64,000 bases of DNA from Phlyctochytrium arcticum (GCA_025602905.1 JAHLKI010000008.1:806001-870000), one strand, 5' to 3'. Shown: positions 10,238 through 21,486, counted from the first letter of the stretch. Translations and numbers: made by a program. Notes: generated by a model from the sequence alone, not told the origin.

Positions 10238-13200
10238 CTAATCATCATCATCTTCTTCTTCCTCGGGAATCTCGTCATCTTCCTCTTCCAGTTCCTCCGA
10301 GTACTCTTCCTCTGCTTCTAGTTCTTCGGTATCTGTTTCCACGTCTTCCTCTTGAACGCTGCTAGGGGCACTGGGGGCACTGGGAGGTTCCGAGACTTGG
10401 ACATCCTTGATAGGATGCTTGCGAGGACGGCCCCGGGGGCGACGGACTTCTTGTGGCTGTTCTTCTTGGACACTGGGAGGAGGTTGACGGGCCCGACCGC
10501 GACGGACCTCTTGTGGTTGCTCTTCTTGGACAATAGGAGGTTCCGACTCTTGGACACTGGGAGATTCCAAGACTTCAATATCCTTGATCGGATTCTTGCG
10601 AGGACGACCCCGGGGGCGACGGACAACGGGAGGTGTGCTTGGCGTCGAGTCAATCTCCATTGGGTCATGGGTGGTACTTTTAGTGGCCATTGAATCTGCA
10701 TCGTCGTCGTTTTCAGATACCTGCCCAAACTGCTCTTCGACAGCTGATCCATTGGTTGGAGCTTTGGGAGATTGAGATTCACCAGCAGCGGCGGCAGCAC
10801 GTAACATTCTCCTTCTTTGCAAGGTTTCCAAATCTATATCCGACGAAGACGAATCTCGAATCGCGCTGGTTTGCGTGGGAGTAATGGCACGTAACCGACT
10901 CGACCGTCGCCGCTCACCCAAATCTTCGTCACCGCCCGAATCACTGTCAATGCGGTATCGGCCGTGGGTGTTTCCCCGGCTCCGGGTTGGTCTCGTCTTG
11001 ACTTCTTCGGGCTTGTCGTCATCAATTAAAGCAGCAAATTCTGCATCGTCTAGCTCGTTATATTTGCCCACGACGCGACGTCCAGAGGAGCGGGTTCCAC
11101 GGGTTCCTCGGGTTCCGCGAGTGGATGAAGATCCCTTGGCTGATCCCTCCAGGTCGCTGCTCCCCTTTACATCATCCCCAGCAACAGCTGTGACTGCAAG
11201 AGCAGGAGAACTAGTGGCGGAAACAGGTGTCTTGCGTTTATCCCTTCGCCCACTCTTCTTTTCCAGAGCCGCCCTGTTGGCTCTCTCACGATCAATCTCG
11301 TCTTGGATATCAGCACACCAAGCCGCCAAACTCGACAATGTCGGGACTTGTTCAGCCTTGGTGATAGCTTCCGGCGTCAAGGTAGGTATCGCAGTCAGCC
11401 ACGAATGCATGGCATCCATGGCCGCTTTCAATGCTTCTGATAAAGATTGGGTTGGTGCGGCTGCGGCTTCGGTTGAAGTAGGTTGTTCTTCGGCGGGTTG
11501 TTCTTCAGTGGGTTGTTCTTCGGTGGGAAGGGTTGGAGTAGTAGTAGCAGGGAAAAGAAGGTTGAGAACGTTTGCAATCCGCTCATCATCATTGGCCATG
11601 TCACAGCTTTGGGCAAAATATGTGATAGTGTCAGTGACGTATTCCTTCATCACCTCCTGTGATCCTTTGGCTGCTTTCTTGACGCCTTCGGCAATGGGCT
11701 CCCTTTGGGATTGGATCTCGTCAGGTGGACCAACCACCTTTCCTTCCACCCACTTACCAAACGCCTTTAGAATGCGATCGGCCTCCCTTGTCTTGGTGGT
11801 TGTTTTTAGCGTCGACTCCAAAACATCGGGAAAGAAGGATTTTAACCCGTTCCTCAGCTCTTTTTCGCGAAGTCCGAGTGGGTTCAATGCTCGGAAGAGT
11901 CTCGTCAACAGACTGACGGAATCAATGTAGTGGAAATCCACTTTGAGTTTTGCCGTCACCTTGGGTGGAGGTGGGGGGAGTGATATGTTTTGGCAACTGT
12001 CAGGAACGTTGTCCTTGCGTCCTCCATTGGTCCGGTCAAACATGGGCAAGATGGCGACGGGTTCACTATGCCATTCGTATTTTGTATCCTCGATAATGAT
12101 GCCGACAATGTCGGGCTCTTCGACAATAGCAGGTTCTTTACCCTTGCTGTTTTTGGCTCGACGGGGGCTGTTCGATGGACTTTTAAACTGCTCCGCCAAT
12201 TCCGCTTCACCCTCATTGGCAACCGGCTCGGCTTCATCTTTGGGTAGACTGTCGACAGCGGCTTCGGCATCGGCTTCGACAGCGACTGCAGGCCGCTTCC
12301 GAATTTCCATTAGCCAGTACATCCGGCCCAACCGATCCAGTCCAATTCGGCGCTTATGAGTCGCAGTAACCTGGTCAAATACCACGTCGTACTTGGACTG
12401 CCACTCTTCCTCGTCCCGCTCCAATTTCGCCAGCTCCGCCTGGCTCTTATGCAATTTGGTAACCAGGATGTTTCGCTCCTTTACCAATTTCGCCGCTGCC
12501 AATCGCTTCTCAGCTGATTGCTTGCGCACCTTGTCTTGCTTATCTTTCTCCACTTGGCGACGTACAGCAGTGCCGCCTCGACTGGCCCAGTCCGAACCTT
12601 CCGCGTCTTCACTGTCCTTGGCGGTCTCCGATGACGCGCGATCATTATCCGTCTGCGCAATTTGGTGATCATGGTCCAAAATTTCCTTGTCCAAATTCTC
12701 GATAATGGCTTTGACTTCCTTGCGCCGCATCAGGCCAACCCACCGGTTTGTGCGCATCTCTTGCAAGTGTTCTTTAATGGTCCGCATGACTTCGCGGAAA
12801 TCCTCCGTTTCCAACAAAACTTGAAGCAAAGTCATCAGCGCCCGAACATGAGTCTTGGGGGGTATATCGCGCCACTGGAACGTTTTAAATGTGGTGTGCA
12901 AATCATGACCGTCGGATTCCGTAAAGGTGTATGCCAGCCGAGCCTGGACTGTACCAATATTCGTTTGCAACGCCGGCCACATAACTTTGATGAATGCAAC
13001 GTAGAAAGAAGCGACTTTTTCAAACTCCAGATCCGGGTTTGTGATGTAATACTCCAATTGTGCTAAAGGTTCCACCACAAATTATTAGAAGACCATCTAC
13101 ATTTAATTCCAAAAATCAAAACGATAACATACCATAGGTCAACGTTGTGGCTTCGTAGTTCAACTGGAACAACCGCTCGGCATAACGATTCCAAAACTCC

Positions 13201-14491
13201 ACAAATGTGTATAAATCGAATCGGTCCTCGAAAGATAGAGCTGACAAGGATGTGTCTGGGACACGCTTGAGAGCAGGGAACTGCTTCTGAAATGGGAGCA
13301 TTTCGGGCGCCAGATCGTCCGTAACTCGTTTTGGTTTCTTGGTGGCTGACCCCGATGGAAAGGAAGTCAGCTGCAAAATTGGTTTTTTACTGCTGCTGCT
13401 ACTGCCATTTGATACAGATGCAGATGAAATGGTATTTTTGATGGCTGAAGTTGCAGATCCAGTGGAAGAAGACTTTGGCGCTGACTTGGAGGCGGATCCC
13501 GCGGCTAAAAGAGAAGAACGTTAGCTCACTTTTCTTCTGTAGGAGATGACCAGCAACTGGATCATGGCATCATTAAACGCTTTTGATGGATCATCTTGAT
13601 TGGCCGTCTCTGGTCAGGATAGATTTCACGATTTGGGGTTTGTTTATACACGGAAAACGGATCTCTTTCATGCTCTTTCCGTGCCCCAAACCCAATGTGA
13701 AATTCAAGCCTCCAAAATTGTCCAACATAACGTTCCCGAAACCAAAACCCAAGAACTCCGGTCATTTTGTCATGTATCTCACCTCCAAAATTCAAGACGC
13801 TTTGTTTTTTAGAATCTTTCTTGCCAGAGTTGGCGGTAGATGGGGTCTTTTTGGAGTTTACTTTCGACCTTTTGCTGGGAGTCATGACTTGTTCAGAGTC
13901 GGCATCTTCGCCATCAGATCCTTTGGGTCCAGCAGTACTCTTCTTTGTGCGTTTACTCGCAGTGCTACTTCCATTTGCCGTTGTTCCACTCTTTCGTCGC
14001 TTCCCATCTCGATCGGCCGCAGCACCCGGGTCTTCCATATCCTCGTCCCACTTTCGACGTTTGTCATCATCGTCTCCGACCTCCACGATCATATCCCTGC
14101 CTCCACTATTGATCAGCTTAAGCCGAGGTCTATGCGTTGGAGTGGTTGGGGGAGCATGTTCTGCCGCGTTGCGAGTCAGTTCAGAGGACAGGGTAGACAG
14201 GGATATTGTTCCGCCAGTCAATAGCTCTTGATTCGGGATGGAGCTTCCGTCTACCCCTCCATCTGCAGAGTCCAGAGAGGAGAGGGAAGACAGGGAAGAC
14301 GAAGATGCTACGGACGAAGGCATAACACTCGCAGTACTAGGTACAGGTTTGAGACGAGGCTCTTTAGAGTCGGCTGCGGCCGAGGCAGCAGGCAGAGGAG
14401 CAATACGGTTGAGCCAAGCGGTAAGTGGTGCTGGTTTTGCTATAGGCTTTGAGATCAGCGGCGCGGATGGTGAGGATGGTGAAGGGGTCAT
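10238..14491 (-). CDS. DDT/WHIM-domain chromatin-remodelling subunit (ISWI-accessory-like)
   Basis: A 1301-aa nuclear protein, probably an accessory subunit of an ISWI-type nucleosome remodeller (Itc1/ACF1/RSF1-like group). Exons: 14491-13783, 13504-13133, 13062-10238. The first intron is long (278 bp) and its frame stays open for a while, so that junction is the least certain. Residues 1-236 are disordered and end in KKQSVLNF, a PIP-box-like motif. A DDT-like helical domain spans about 325-440 (SFEDRFDLYTFVEFW, then LTYAQLEYYI). A WHIM-type motif (IGLDRLGRMYWLM) is near 600, after a long charged coiled coil. Two AT-hooks (RRPRGRPRK) and an RGR motif precede an acidic C-terminus. The ATG at 14491 is the first in frame. 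No PHD finger or bromodomain is visible, so the exact subfamily is open. Confidence 0.75.
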
Positions 14492-14955
14492 TTGGGAGGT
14501 GTCTGGTTCGGACGTGGCGGCCTTTTTATACTGGCCCACCCTAGATCATAGATCATAAGAGAACTTGCTATAGCTACCGGCCTTCCTCTATATACAAATC
14601 ATTTTTATTCAAATTCAAATCATTATTCGATCTACGACAATCACATCTGGTGCAAGATCGTACTGCGAGATATATACATGGATGTTGAGTAACTTGTTGG
14701 AGGATGAACATCGGAGAGGCCTGTACATCTATTGGATTCTCGTCCAAACCAAGATTTCCACGTCCAATATATATCGGACTTTTTAGTGAAAAAAACTAAA
14801 TACAGCTAATCCTAGGGGCGTACCCGGTCTTATCCTATACAGCCGCGATGCGGCAAACAAAGCTCCACCCAAGCCCACTTAGCTACCGCTCCGCTAAAAG
14901 TAACGCTTGGATAAAACAGGTTCATTGGTCAATGGGCTTTATAGCGTCGAAAGGA
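14492..14955. other. Promoter region of the DDT/WHIM gene and Fanzor 3' flank
   Basis: No gene is supported. The first part upstream of 14491 is presumably promoter. The rest, to 14955, adjoins the 3' end of the Fanzor remnant and has no visible terminal repeat. Confidence 0.35.
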
Positions 14956-15641
14956 CTATGGTCTTTCGCCCCCATGGCTGTTCATCCAGGAAAAGATCGC
15001 CAGAAGACTTCTTGCCGCGTTTACATCTCGACTCCAGCTCGTCAAGCAAATGTCCTGGCAGACCTTGACTTGCCAAAGTCGAGAGCGTTTGGACAGCGGC
15101 CCGTCACAGAGGGAACAAGTTATCGAAGTCCGAAACTCGTCGATCATTCTCAAACGACACCGGCCTTCCAAACGGCGACGGGGCCCCTTGGTTGGGGTGG
15201 AGCAATGTCCCCTCGAGTTGTGGGCGAAATTGGCGTCTCCTAGCGCCATAACAGTTCAGGGATTGCCGTTCGTAATCCGAGTAATGATCATTTCCCACAT
15301 CATTTCCATGGCGATGTGGCACTTCCACCTCAGACGCAGCCATCGCTGCGCACCGTAAAATTCACACAGTCGGTCACGGTGTTGCAATACATGTCGGAGG
15401 TGGTCCAGAAATACTTCCGTGCTGCCGGTTTTCGCGGTTGGCGTCCCCGTGTTGATCTTCTGCACGTCCGGTGCGTTTTTCATCCACCTCACGCGAAGTC
15501 GTTCGCCTGGGCGAAACCAGCTACAGTAATTGTCGGTATTCTAGCTTGGTAAAGGATATCTTGTCGATTGGATTGTCCCCGTACACGCCAGGGCTCGGGT
15601 GCGGGCAGCTCAAAGGGCATTGTGCCGATCCACTCTTGCAT
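14956..15641 (-). pseudogene. Fanzor (eukaryotic TnpB-like) nuclease remnant, C-terminal half
   Basis: Fanzors are RNA-guided RuvC nucleases carried by eukaryotic mobile elements and viruses. The visible fragment starts near 15641 (MQEWIGTMPFELPAPEPW). After a possible 44-bp intron (15584-15541) it continues in one frame to 14956. Diagnostic parts are RLRWKCHIAMEMMWEMI, then LGDANFAHNSRG, then IDEFRTSITCSLC (the Glu position used by Fanzors plus the first zinc-ribbon pair), then VCQDIC and WSRDVNAARSLL, which holds the last RuvC Asp. An in-frame TGA at 15255-15253 splits the frame just before the LGDA segment. The RuvC-I Asp region and the whole N-terminus are missing or unrecognisable. I therefore call it a dead fragment; a functional spliced gene is unlikely. 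Confidence 0.7.
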
Positions 15642-16193
15642 CTAGGTGATGCTCGACTGACACCAGCGGCAGTCGAGGACGAAATCGCCGCGGCGGTAGC
15701 AGGAGCACTGGAACGTCGGATCGCCGCTTATTTCCCGGATCACGCGCGCCTCGGCCTCGTTGATGTTGCGGTCGGGCGATGCCTGCCGGTGTAGCGAATC
15801 CGGGTCAGTACAGGCAAAGACCAGCTCAATGCCACACGACTGGCAGTTTGTTGACAGTTGACACCACGCGACGAAATCGTCAAGGTTCTCAAACTCCGGT
15901 TCCGGCCAAAGGTGAAAGGGTTTCTGCGAATTCTGTTTCATCGATGACAATATTATCTACAAGAATATGCGCGGCTTCTCCTTTGCCGCCAAGATCGTCG
16001 TGTTACGCTGCGCGCGCTGTTCTTCTGTCGGCACCTTCGAGGCGAGGCACAGGTTACAGGTGCGCATAAAGGCAAATTCACCCTTTACGTAGCCGTAAGC
16101 CGGCAGCGTCTTAGGGGATACACGGTAGAAGAGGTGCCGCGCTGCAGCGTTGGAGATCTGGCCTAAGTTGACCCTCTGAATGTCCATCCACAA
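15642..16193 (-). pseudogene. Cys-rich zinc-ribbon / HNH-like remnant next to Fanzor
   Basis: Two open segments (16193-15957 and 15950-15642) lie directly upstream of the Fanzor fragment on the same strand. The first has RTCNLCLASKV. The second has NCQSCG, then LHRQASPDRNINEAEA, then CSCYRR and DCRWC. A CxxC followed by SPDR-x-x-N and more Cys pairs resembles HNH/endonuclease-VII-type zinc nucleases found in phages and giant viruses. The segments are separated by a TAG at about 15957, and the second stops with TAG at 15642-15644, immediately before the Fanzor methionine. It may be an independent relic or part of the same element. Confidence 0.35.
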
Positions 16194-16574
16194 TCCGGCC
16201 CGCTGTCAATACTTCCTTTGACAGCAGGATATCTTGGGTACATAGTATGGGTCTGCGCAAAAATTGATGGTGAGTAATTAAGAAAACTGGTCTCTACTCG
16301 TGATATTTCAACCCCAAGTTGTTTATCTGTGTTCAAGTGTGCCAAATGCGATTGTGTTGCGGTGCACCTCCGCATACCCAAGGCAACGACTCGATCGTAT
16401 GTGGATGGCCATCATGTTCGTCGAAACCGTAGGAATTGACTGTGGGCTGTGTACACTCACCGTCTGTTGATACGTAAAACACCCAAAGGTCCCAAACCCT
16501 TGACTTTGGCCACCACTGATTCGCAGTGAATTCAAGGCAGATTTCCCAGACCGTTTCCGATTCTAAAGTCATGT
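16194..16574. other. Intergenic, possibly upstream part of the element relic
   Basis: Minus-strand frames (about 16572-16333) contain Trp- and Cys-containing stretches that might continue the adjacent Cys-rich relic. No motif is convincing and stops interrupt every frame. The segmental duplication begins immediately to the right. Confidence 0.3.
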
Positions 16575-18130
16575 CTATGTGGCTGTGCCGCTAAAATCGG
16601 ACATTTCAACGCGCTGTGTGCGGCTGTCACATCTTGAATCTGATCTTGAATCGTTGATCCCAGCCGAGCGAAATCACCCCAGAAAGCATGTACCACTACA
16701 CCCCTCCCCAACCGCCAGTGCGGGAGGGCCACTTTACTTATGGGGATGATCCGTCATCTTGGGGTTCAAGCGGATTTGAGGTCACTTTTGACGAGCCTCA
16801 CAAAACTTACGCCCGATCGCCTAACGAGACCTTGTACGGCATCTGTAAACGATTAGTTGGCCCTCAACCTATTGCCCTTACCAAAGCCGGGAAACCGCGT
16901 AAACGACAACCGCCTCCTGTCATAGACGAACCGCCGGCGTTCTACTTTGCGCAATGTCTTCACTATGGAGTTCCGCGGGGCGATACAAGGGACCAGGCCA
17001 AGGCGAACTTGTTGGCAGCGTTTGCGGCACAGGAAGACCGGCTGACTGTCCCAGAGCACATCATTCAGCTAGAAGCACGTTTGAGGAAACAGTTTGAAGC
17101 GGAAACCCCGGAGTATGAGAGGATGGAAAAGATCAGACGCGAAGAAGCGGAAAAGACTCATGTTGACAGAAAAGTCGCCGAGAGAAAAAGAATGAGGGAC
17201 GAGCATGACATGGTCACTGAGGTGGAACGGGCCCTGAGCTCCTCACAAAACCAAAGTGTTGCAAACCAGGAGCCGTTGCCGGCTGAGTATACCATTGCTG
17301 TGGAAAACTTTGGCTGGCACCAGCATGACCACTCGCTAAGTATTGCACCGTCAAAAGGAAACACTCATCTCTGGGACACGTCTAACATTGCGGCGTTTGA
17401 AGGTGTCTTCCGGGCTCAACTTTTGCCGAATGACGGGACTTTTAAATTTCGCTGGCGCGGGCGTAACACTGACACGGGTGAAATGACTTTCAGTTCTACG
17501 AATGTTGGCGAGCTGAGATTTTTGGACGACACAAAATTTGGCGAGCAAGAATATTGCTATGGCTGGATATCTGGTGATTCTTTTAGAAAAGCTGAAATTT
17601 ACGGTAAACGAGTCAGGAAGTTGCGTCCTTCGTCTTTATGGACCCGCGATGTTCGCACCTGGAAAAGCGAATGGAGGACCAAACATAACCAAGCTTATAA
17701 AGTAGAGTCGGTTTTTGGGTGGGGCCAATACGGTGGAAAAGTGAAAGAACTAGTTGACGAGTCGGACTCATCCTGTAATGGAGAGCCCGCACCTGGTGCA
17801 CCTGCACCTAGTGACAGCGACTATGAGTCAGATTAGCTAGATATTAAGAAGCCCGGTAGTTCTAGTGCTAGCTTAGGAAGTTGGGCGCCGCATATTTTCA
17901 TTGCATGGTACAATGATAGTTTCTGCCACACCTCTGATGTACATAGGTATTATAGCATTTTCTTGGGATCGGTACCGACCTGTGTTTCAGTTTTACAGAC
18001 CGGCCTTGCCTCGTGTGAATGTCTTACTAACAAAGTAAAAGTTGGCTAACAATTTACGCCTAACCATTCTCTATCTTTTGCTTGCAAATATGAGAAGAAC
18101 ACGCTCACATTAGCAGCATGCAAGGAGAAG
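16575..18130 (+). repeat. Segmental tandem duplication, copy 1
   Basis: Copy 1 contains the gene at 16688-17836 with part of its 5' and 3' flanks. The shared 5' flank includes TGGCTGTGCCGCT near 16579 and GCGAAATCACCCCAGA before the ATG. The shared 3' flank includes the AACAATTTACGCC block near 18048 and ATGAGAAGAACACGCT near 18090. Copy 2 is offset by about 2.47 kb. Coding similarity is much higher than flank similarity, so the duplication is not recent. Confidence 0.75.
16688..17836 (+). CDS. Fungal protein of unknown function, paralogue 1
   Basis: Single-exon gene of 382 aa whose family function I do not know. It starts MYHYTPPQPPVREGHF. A basic stretch KAGKPRKRQPPP is near residue 72. 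A charged coiled coil covers about 120-185 (ARLRKQFEAETPEYER onward). A beta-rich C-terminal domain covers about 205-350, with GVFRAQLLPNDGTFKFRWRG and GEMTFSSTNVGELRF. That GVFR/DGTF-x-F-x-WRGR/GE pattern is common in fungal-specific hypothetical proteins. The C-terminus is Ser/Asp-rich (PSDSDYESD). The start ATG is supported by conservation with the second copy at 19160. No signal peptide or membrane segment is seen. Cytoplasmic or nuclear localisation is a guess. Confidence 0.8.
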   Translation: MYHYTPPQPPVREGHFTYGDDPSSWGSSGFEVTFDEPHKTYARSPNETLYGICKRLVGPQPIALTKAGKPRKRQPPPVIDEPPAFYFAQCLHYGVPRGDTRDQAKANLLAAFAAQEDRLTVPEHIIQLEARLRKQFEAETPEYERMEKIRREEAEKTHVDRKVAERKRMRDEHDMVTEVERALSSSQNQSVANQEPLPAEYTIAVENFGWHQHDHSLSIAPSKGNTHLWDTSNIAAFEGVFRAQLLPNDGTFKFRWRGRNTDTGEMTFSSTNVGELRFLDDTKFGEQEYCYGWISGDSFRKAEIYGKRVRKLRPSSLWTRDVRTWKSEWRTKHNQAYKVESVFGWGQYGGKVKELVDESDSSCNGEPAPGAPAPSDSDYESD

Positions 18131-19042
18131 CCCATGCTACAGGCGCATTACAGAGAGGTTTCCTGCAAATTATGATCCGCTGAAAGCGCGGCATGCCCTT
18201 TTGAATCCAGAAGACAGCTGTCCGTGAGCCATTAGCGTGCTTACCAATGGTTTCGTAGACTGACATCGTCCGGCAATTCAATGATTTGAGGGACGGCGAG
18301 CATAGCGGCTTCTATAGCAGGTAAACAGCTTGTCCTTCTTTCATCTGCGCGTAATGGCAGCATTGGACGTGCTCTTGAGACGCAGGCATGTATTCATGTC
18401 TATTCAATGAGCATCTGTTGGGCTTTGCTGAGGAATGTAGCGAAATAGAGGGGGTGTTGGCAATGTGTATTAAGAGGTACTTCTGCACCCGCACATTTCT
18501 TGTCAGCCCCACGCACTCAATCTTCAACCTCCACCGTGACTTCCTCTTTGAACATCAGGAATTCGAAAGTCAACGTATTTGACGGTGGGTAAATACGGCC
18601 CCCGACAAACGGTCAGACACATTTTTTTGTGAACATCGAGCGAAACGTCAATGTTCCCAAAAGATGCATGAAAACAAACGTCAAGAGGATGATTCAAGTA
18701 TCGATATCATAGCCAAGATGTTCATCAGATTCCAGTATGCCGCATCCGTCTCATTGCATCGAGTGCCAACCCTGAGGAGAGCATGTGCGTGATGAGTAAT
18801 ATTTGCGCATACCTCGCTTCTCATATCTGAATGCAAAAACGCCCCAGAAAAGGACATCTTTCGACCAACGCACATAAGGTTCAGAATCAGGGCCTCTTTA
18901 GGTCTGCTCTATTGATTTGCGAAAGGTTCCCATAATTAAATTCCTCGCCTGCTTTGCTGCTTCGCGCCCAAAGTTCAGCACCCCGCCTATTGAGTTCTAA
19001 TATTAACCTCGCCCCAAAAATCTCACACAGTCTCGTCACGCC
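18131..19042. other. Unique spacer between duplicated copies
   Basis: This is the segment between the end of duplicated copy 1 and the start of copy 2. It contains only short frames with no motif. Its lack of a counterpart right of copy 2 suggests that one copy has lost it or that it was inserted between them. Confidence 0.35.
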
Positions 19043-20640
19043 TACGTGGCTGTGCCGCTGAAATCGGACAAGTCACAACTGGCAGTTACTGGCTGGTGGT
19101 AGATTTGGCGCGGCGCGCGCTGTCACCATCTTGAAGACGAGCGAAATCACCCAGAGAGCATGTACCACTACACCCCTCCCCAACCGCCAGTACGGGAGGG
19201 CCACTTTATTTATGGCGCTTCAGGCTTTGAGGTCACTTTCGACAATCCACCAAACGATCCTCGCAAAACTTACCCTCGAACGGCAAGCACGACCCTGTAT
19301 CATATCTGTACGCGATTGGTTGGCCCCCAACCTATTGCCCTTACCAAAGCCGGGAAACCGCGAAAGCGACAACCGCCTCCTATCGAAGACGAACCGGCTT
19401 CGAGCTACTTTGCGCAATGTCTTCACTATGGAGTTCCACGGGGCGGTTCACGGGATAAGGCCAAGGCGAACCTGTTGGCAGCGTTTGCGGCACGGGGAGG
19501 CCAGCTGTCTGTCCCAGATCACATCATTCAGCTAGAAAAACGTTTGAGGAAACAGTTTGAAGCGGAAACTCCAGAATATGAGAGAAAGGCCAAGATCAAA
19601 CGCGAAGAAGCGGAAAATGCGCATGCCAAGGCGGAAGCTGAGAGAAAAGTTGCCGAGAAAAAGAGAATGAGGGAGGAACAGGACATGGTCACTGAGGTGG
19701 AACGCGCCCTGAGCTCGTCCAAGAACGAAAGTATTGAAGACCAGGAGCCGTTGCCGGCTAACTATGGCATTGTTTTGGAAAATTTTGATTGGGACAAGCA
19801 TGGTCACTCTTTGAGTATTGCACCGTCGAAAGGAAACACTCATCTCTGGGGCACGTTTGACTTTGGGGTGTTTCAAGGAGTCTTCCGAGCTCGGCTTTTG
19901 CCCAACGACGGGACATTCAAGTTTAAATGGCGCGGGCGTGACACTGGGACGGGTGAGATGACTTTCAGTTCTACGAATGTTGGCGAGCTGAGATTTTTGG
20001 ACGACGCAAAATTTGGCGAACAAGAATATTGTTGTGGCTGGATATCTGGTGATTCTTTCAGAAAAGCTGAAATTTTCGGCAAACGAGTCAGGAGATTACG
20101 TCCTTCGTCTTTATGGAACAACGACGTTCGCTCCTGGAAAAGTGAATGGAGGACCAAGCATGAACAAGCGTATAACGTGGAGTCAGTTTCTAGATGGGGC
20201 AAATACGGTGGAGAAATCAAAGAAAAAGTTGACGAGTCGGATTCATCGTGTAATGCAGCGCCCTCACCTAGTGATAGCGACTACGAGTCGGATGTAATTA
20301 GATATGAAGAAGAATTTTAGTTTTAGTCCTAGTTTAGGAAGATGGGTGCGGCATATTTGGCGTCTCTCTGGCTTTTTTGGGTCGTGATGGATAAGGTTGC
20401 GGGCAACTTATAACCAATTTCTGCATACAATACAATGATAGTTTCTGGCACACTTATGATGTATATACATATCATAGCGTTTACTTGGGATCGGGACCGG
20501 CCTGTCTTTCACTTTTGCAGACCGACTTCGCCTCGTTAGGATGGCTCGAAAGTGTGCGTTAACAATTTACGCCAAACCATTCTCCATCTTTTTCTTATAA
20601 ATATGAGAAGAACACGCTGCCAAAAGGCCATGCTGAAGGC
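19043..20640 (+). repeat. Segmental tandem duplication, copy 2
   Basis: Copy 2 has the same layout as copy 1: a TGGCTGTGCCGCT flank near 19046, the paralogous gene 19160-20320, then the AACAATTTACGCC block near 20560 and ATGAGAAGAACACGCT near 20602. The offset from copy 1 is 2467-2512 bp depending on the landmark, which shows small indels. Confidence 0.75.
19160..20320 (+). CDS. Fungal protein of unknown function, paralogue 2
   Basis: Single-exon gene of 386 aa, paralogous along its whole length to the protein at 16688-17836. Shared landmarks are MYHYTPPQPPVREGHF at the start, KAGKPRKRQPPP, HYGVPRG, the coiled coil (RLRKQFEAETPEYER) and the beta-rich block GVFRARLLPNDGTFKF with GEMTFSSTNVGELRFLDD. 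It differs by an internal indel near residue 20-35, a longer Ala/Lys/Glu helix (AHAKAEAERKVAEKKR) and a C-terminus extended to VIRYEEEF. Substitutions are mostly conservative and both frames are intact, so both copies are probably under selection. The function is unknown. Confidence 0.8.
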   Translation: MYHYTPPQPPVREGHFIYGASGFEVTFDNPPNDPRKTYPRTASTTLYHICTRLVGPQPIALTKAGKPRKRQPPPIEDEPASSYFAQCLHYGVPRGGSRDKAKANLLAAFAARGGQLSVPDHIIQLEKRLRKQFEAETPEYERKAKIKREEAENAHAKAEAERKVAEKKRMREEQDMVTEVERALSSSKNESIEDQEPLPANYGIVLENFDWDKHGHSLSIAPSKGNTHLWGTFDFGVFQGVFRARLLPNDGTFKFKWRGRDTGTGEMTFSSTNVGELRFLDDAKFGEQEYCCGWISGDSFRKAEIFGKRVRRLRPSSLWNNDVRSWKSEWRTKHEQAYNVESVSRWGKYGGEIKEKVDESDSSCNAAPSPSDSDYESDVIRYEEEF

Positions 20641-21486
20641 GCAAAACAAAGAGGTTCCCTGACGACACCAGCGAGAAGGGGCAAATTGTGCTCCGCTTTT
20701 GGCGCAGTGTGCTGTCCCCGTCTTGAACCCCAAACGGAGAGACATCTGGCAAACAGAATACGTCCCACTGAGATCGTGGTTGAACATCATCTGCTTATTC
20801 AATGGTGTGCAAGAGGACCGTTAAGTACAGCAGGTACGGTATGGACTTCTGTAGAACAGTCATAACCCTCGCATGAGCCAATCAGATTTCTTCGTTTGTG
20901 TAATGACTTTAAACTCATTAAAGTTTCTCTCAAAGCTGGTTATGTTCAACCTTGAAACTACTTTGTCCCATAAATTCCGTTCACACTACTGTAAAATTCA
21001 CCACAAATCAAATGAAGTATCAACGACTGTTCTCGCAATAAAATCCTTTCAAACGGTAGGACTGCGGTAGGAGGTACTATTAATTACAGCCGGCACCATG
21101 GTCAAACTCAGATATGAAGTTGATTATTGGCGCTGGTTTTGTAGATGAAGGTCAATTTGACAATTTACCTGTCCAGAAAATAAACATGCAGGTACTTCTC
21201 TAGTACCTTGACATCCTATTTTCTTTTGGGATGCCTCAAACTTTCCGAATTTTTTCAAATTCTCGGGTACTTGCAAGTCGGAGTTTACTACACAGCCTAG
21301 TAGCCTACCTTCACCTTCACCGTTGCAAGTCAAGGCCAGTCAAGGAGTTTGACCTCACGTGACCCGGCTGTCGTCGGAAATTCAAAATTGGGGATTGTAA
21401 ACGATTGTCAACTCGATCCTTGCAAGAGTCGACCAAACCTTTTCCCACAGCATCTCTACACTTACAGCTCGATCACCACCAAGAAA
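20641..21486. other. Intergenic, upstream of the Tse2-like gene
   Basis: No gene is supported between the second paralogue and the Tse2-like gene. The right end holds the promoter, with the E-box palindrome at 21355-21362. Confidence 0.4.
21355..21362. promoter_or_regulatory. TCACGTGA E-box palindrome
   Basis: A perfect TCACGTGA palindrome, a high-affinity bHLH site type, lies 125 bp upstream of the ATG at 21487. Confidence 0.4.

Noticed and set aside
10875..11930. 351-codon plus-strand frame inside the DDT/WHIM gene
   Set aside because: It is the shadow of a charged, low-complexity coding exon on the minus strand and has no motif of its own.
14848..15243. 131-codon plus-strand frame over the Fanzor remnant
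   Set aside because: The complementary strand carries unmistakable Fanzor motifs. The plus frame has none.
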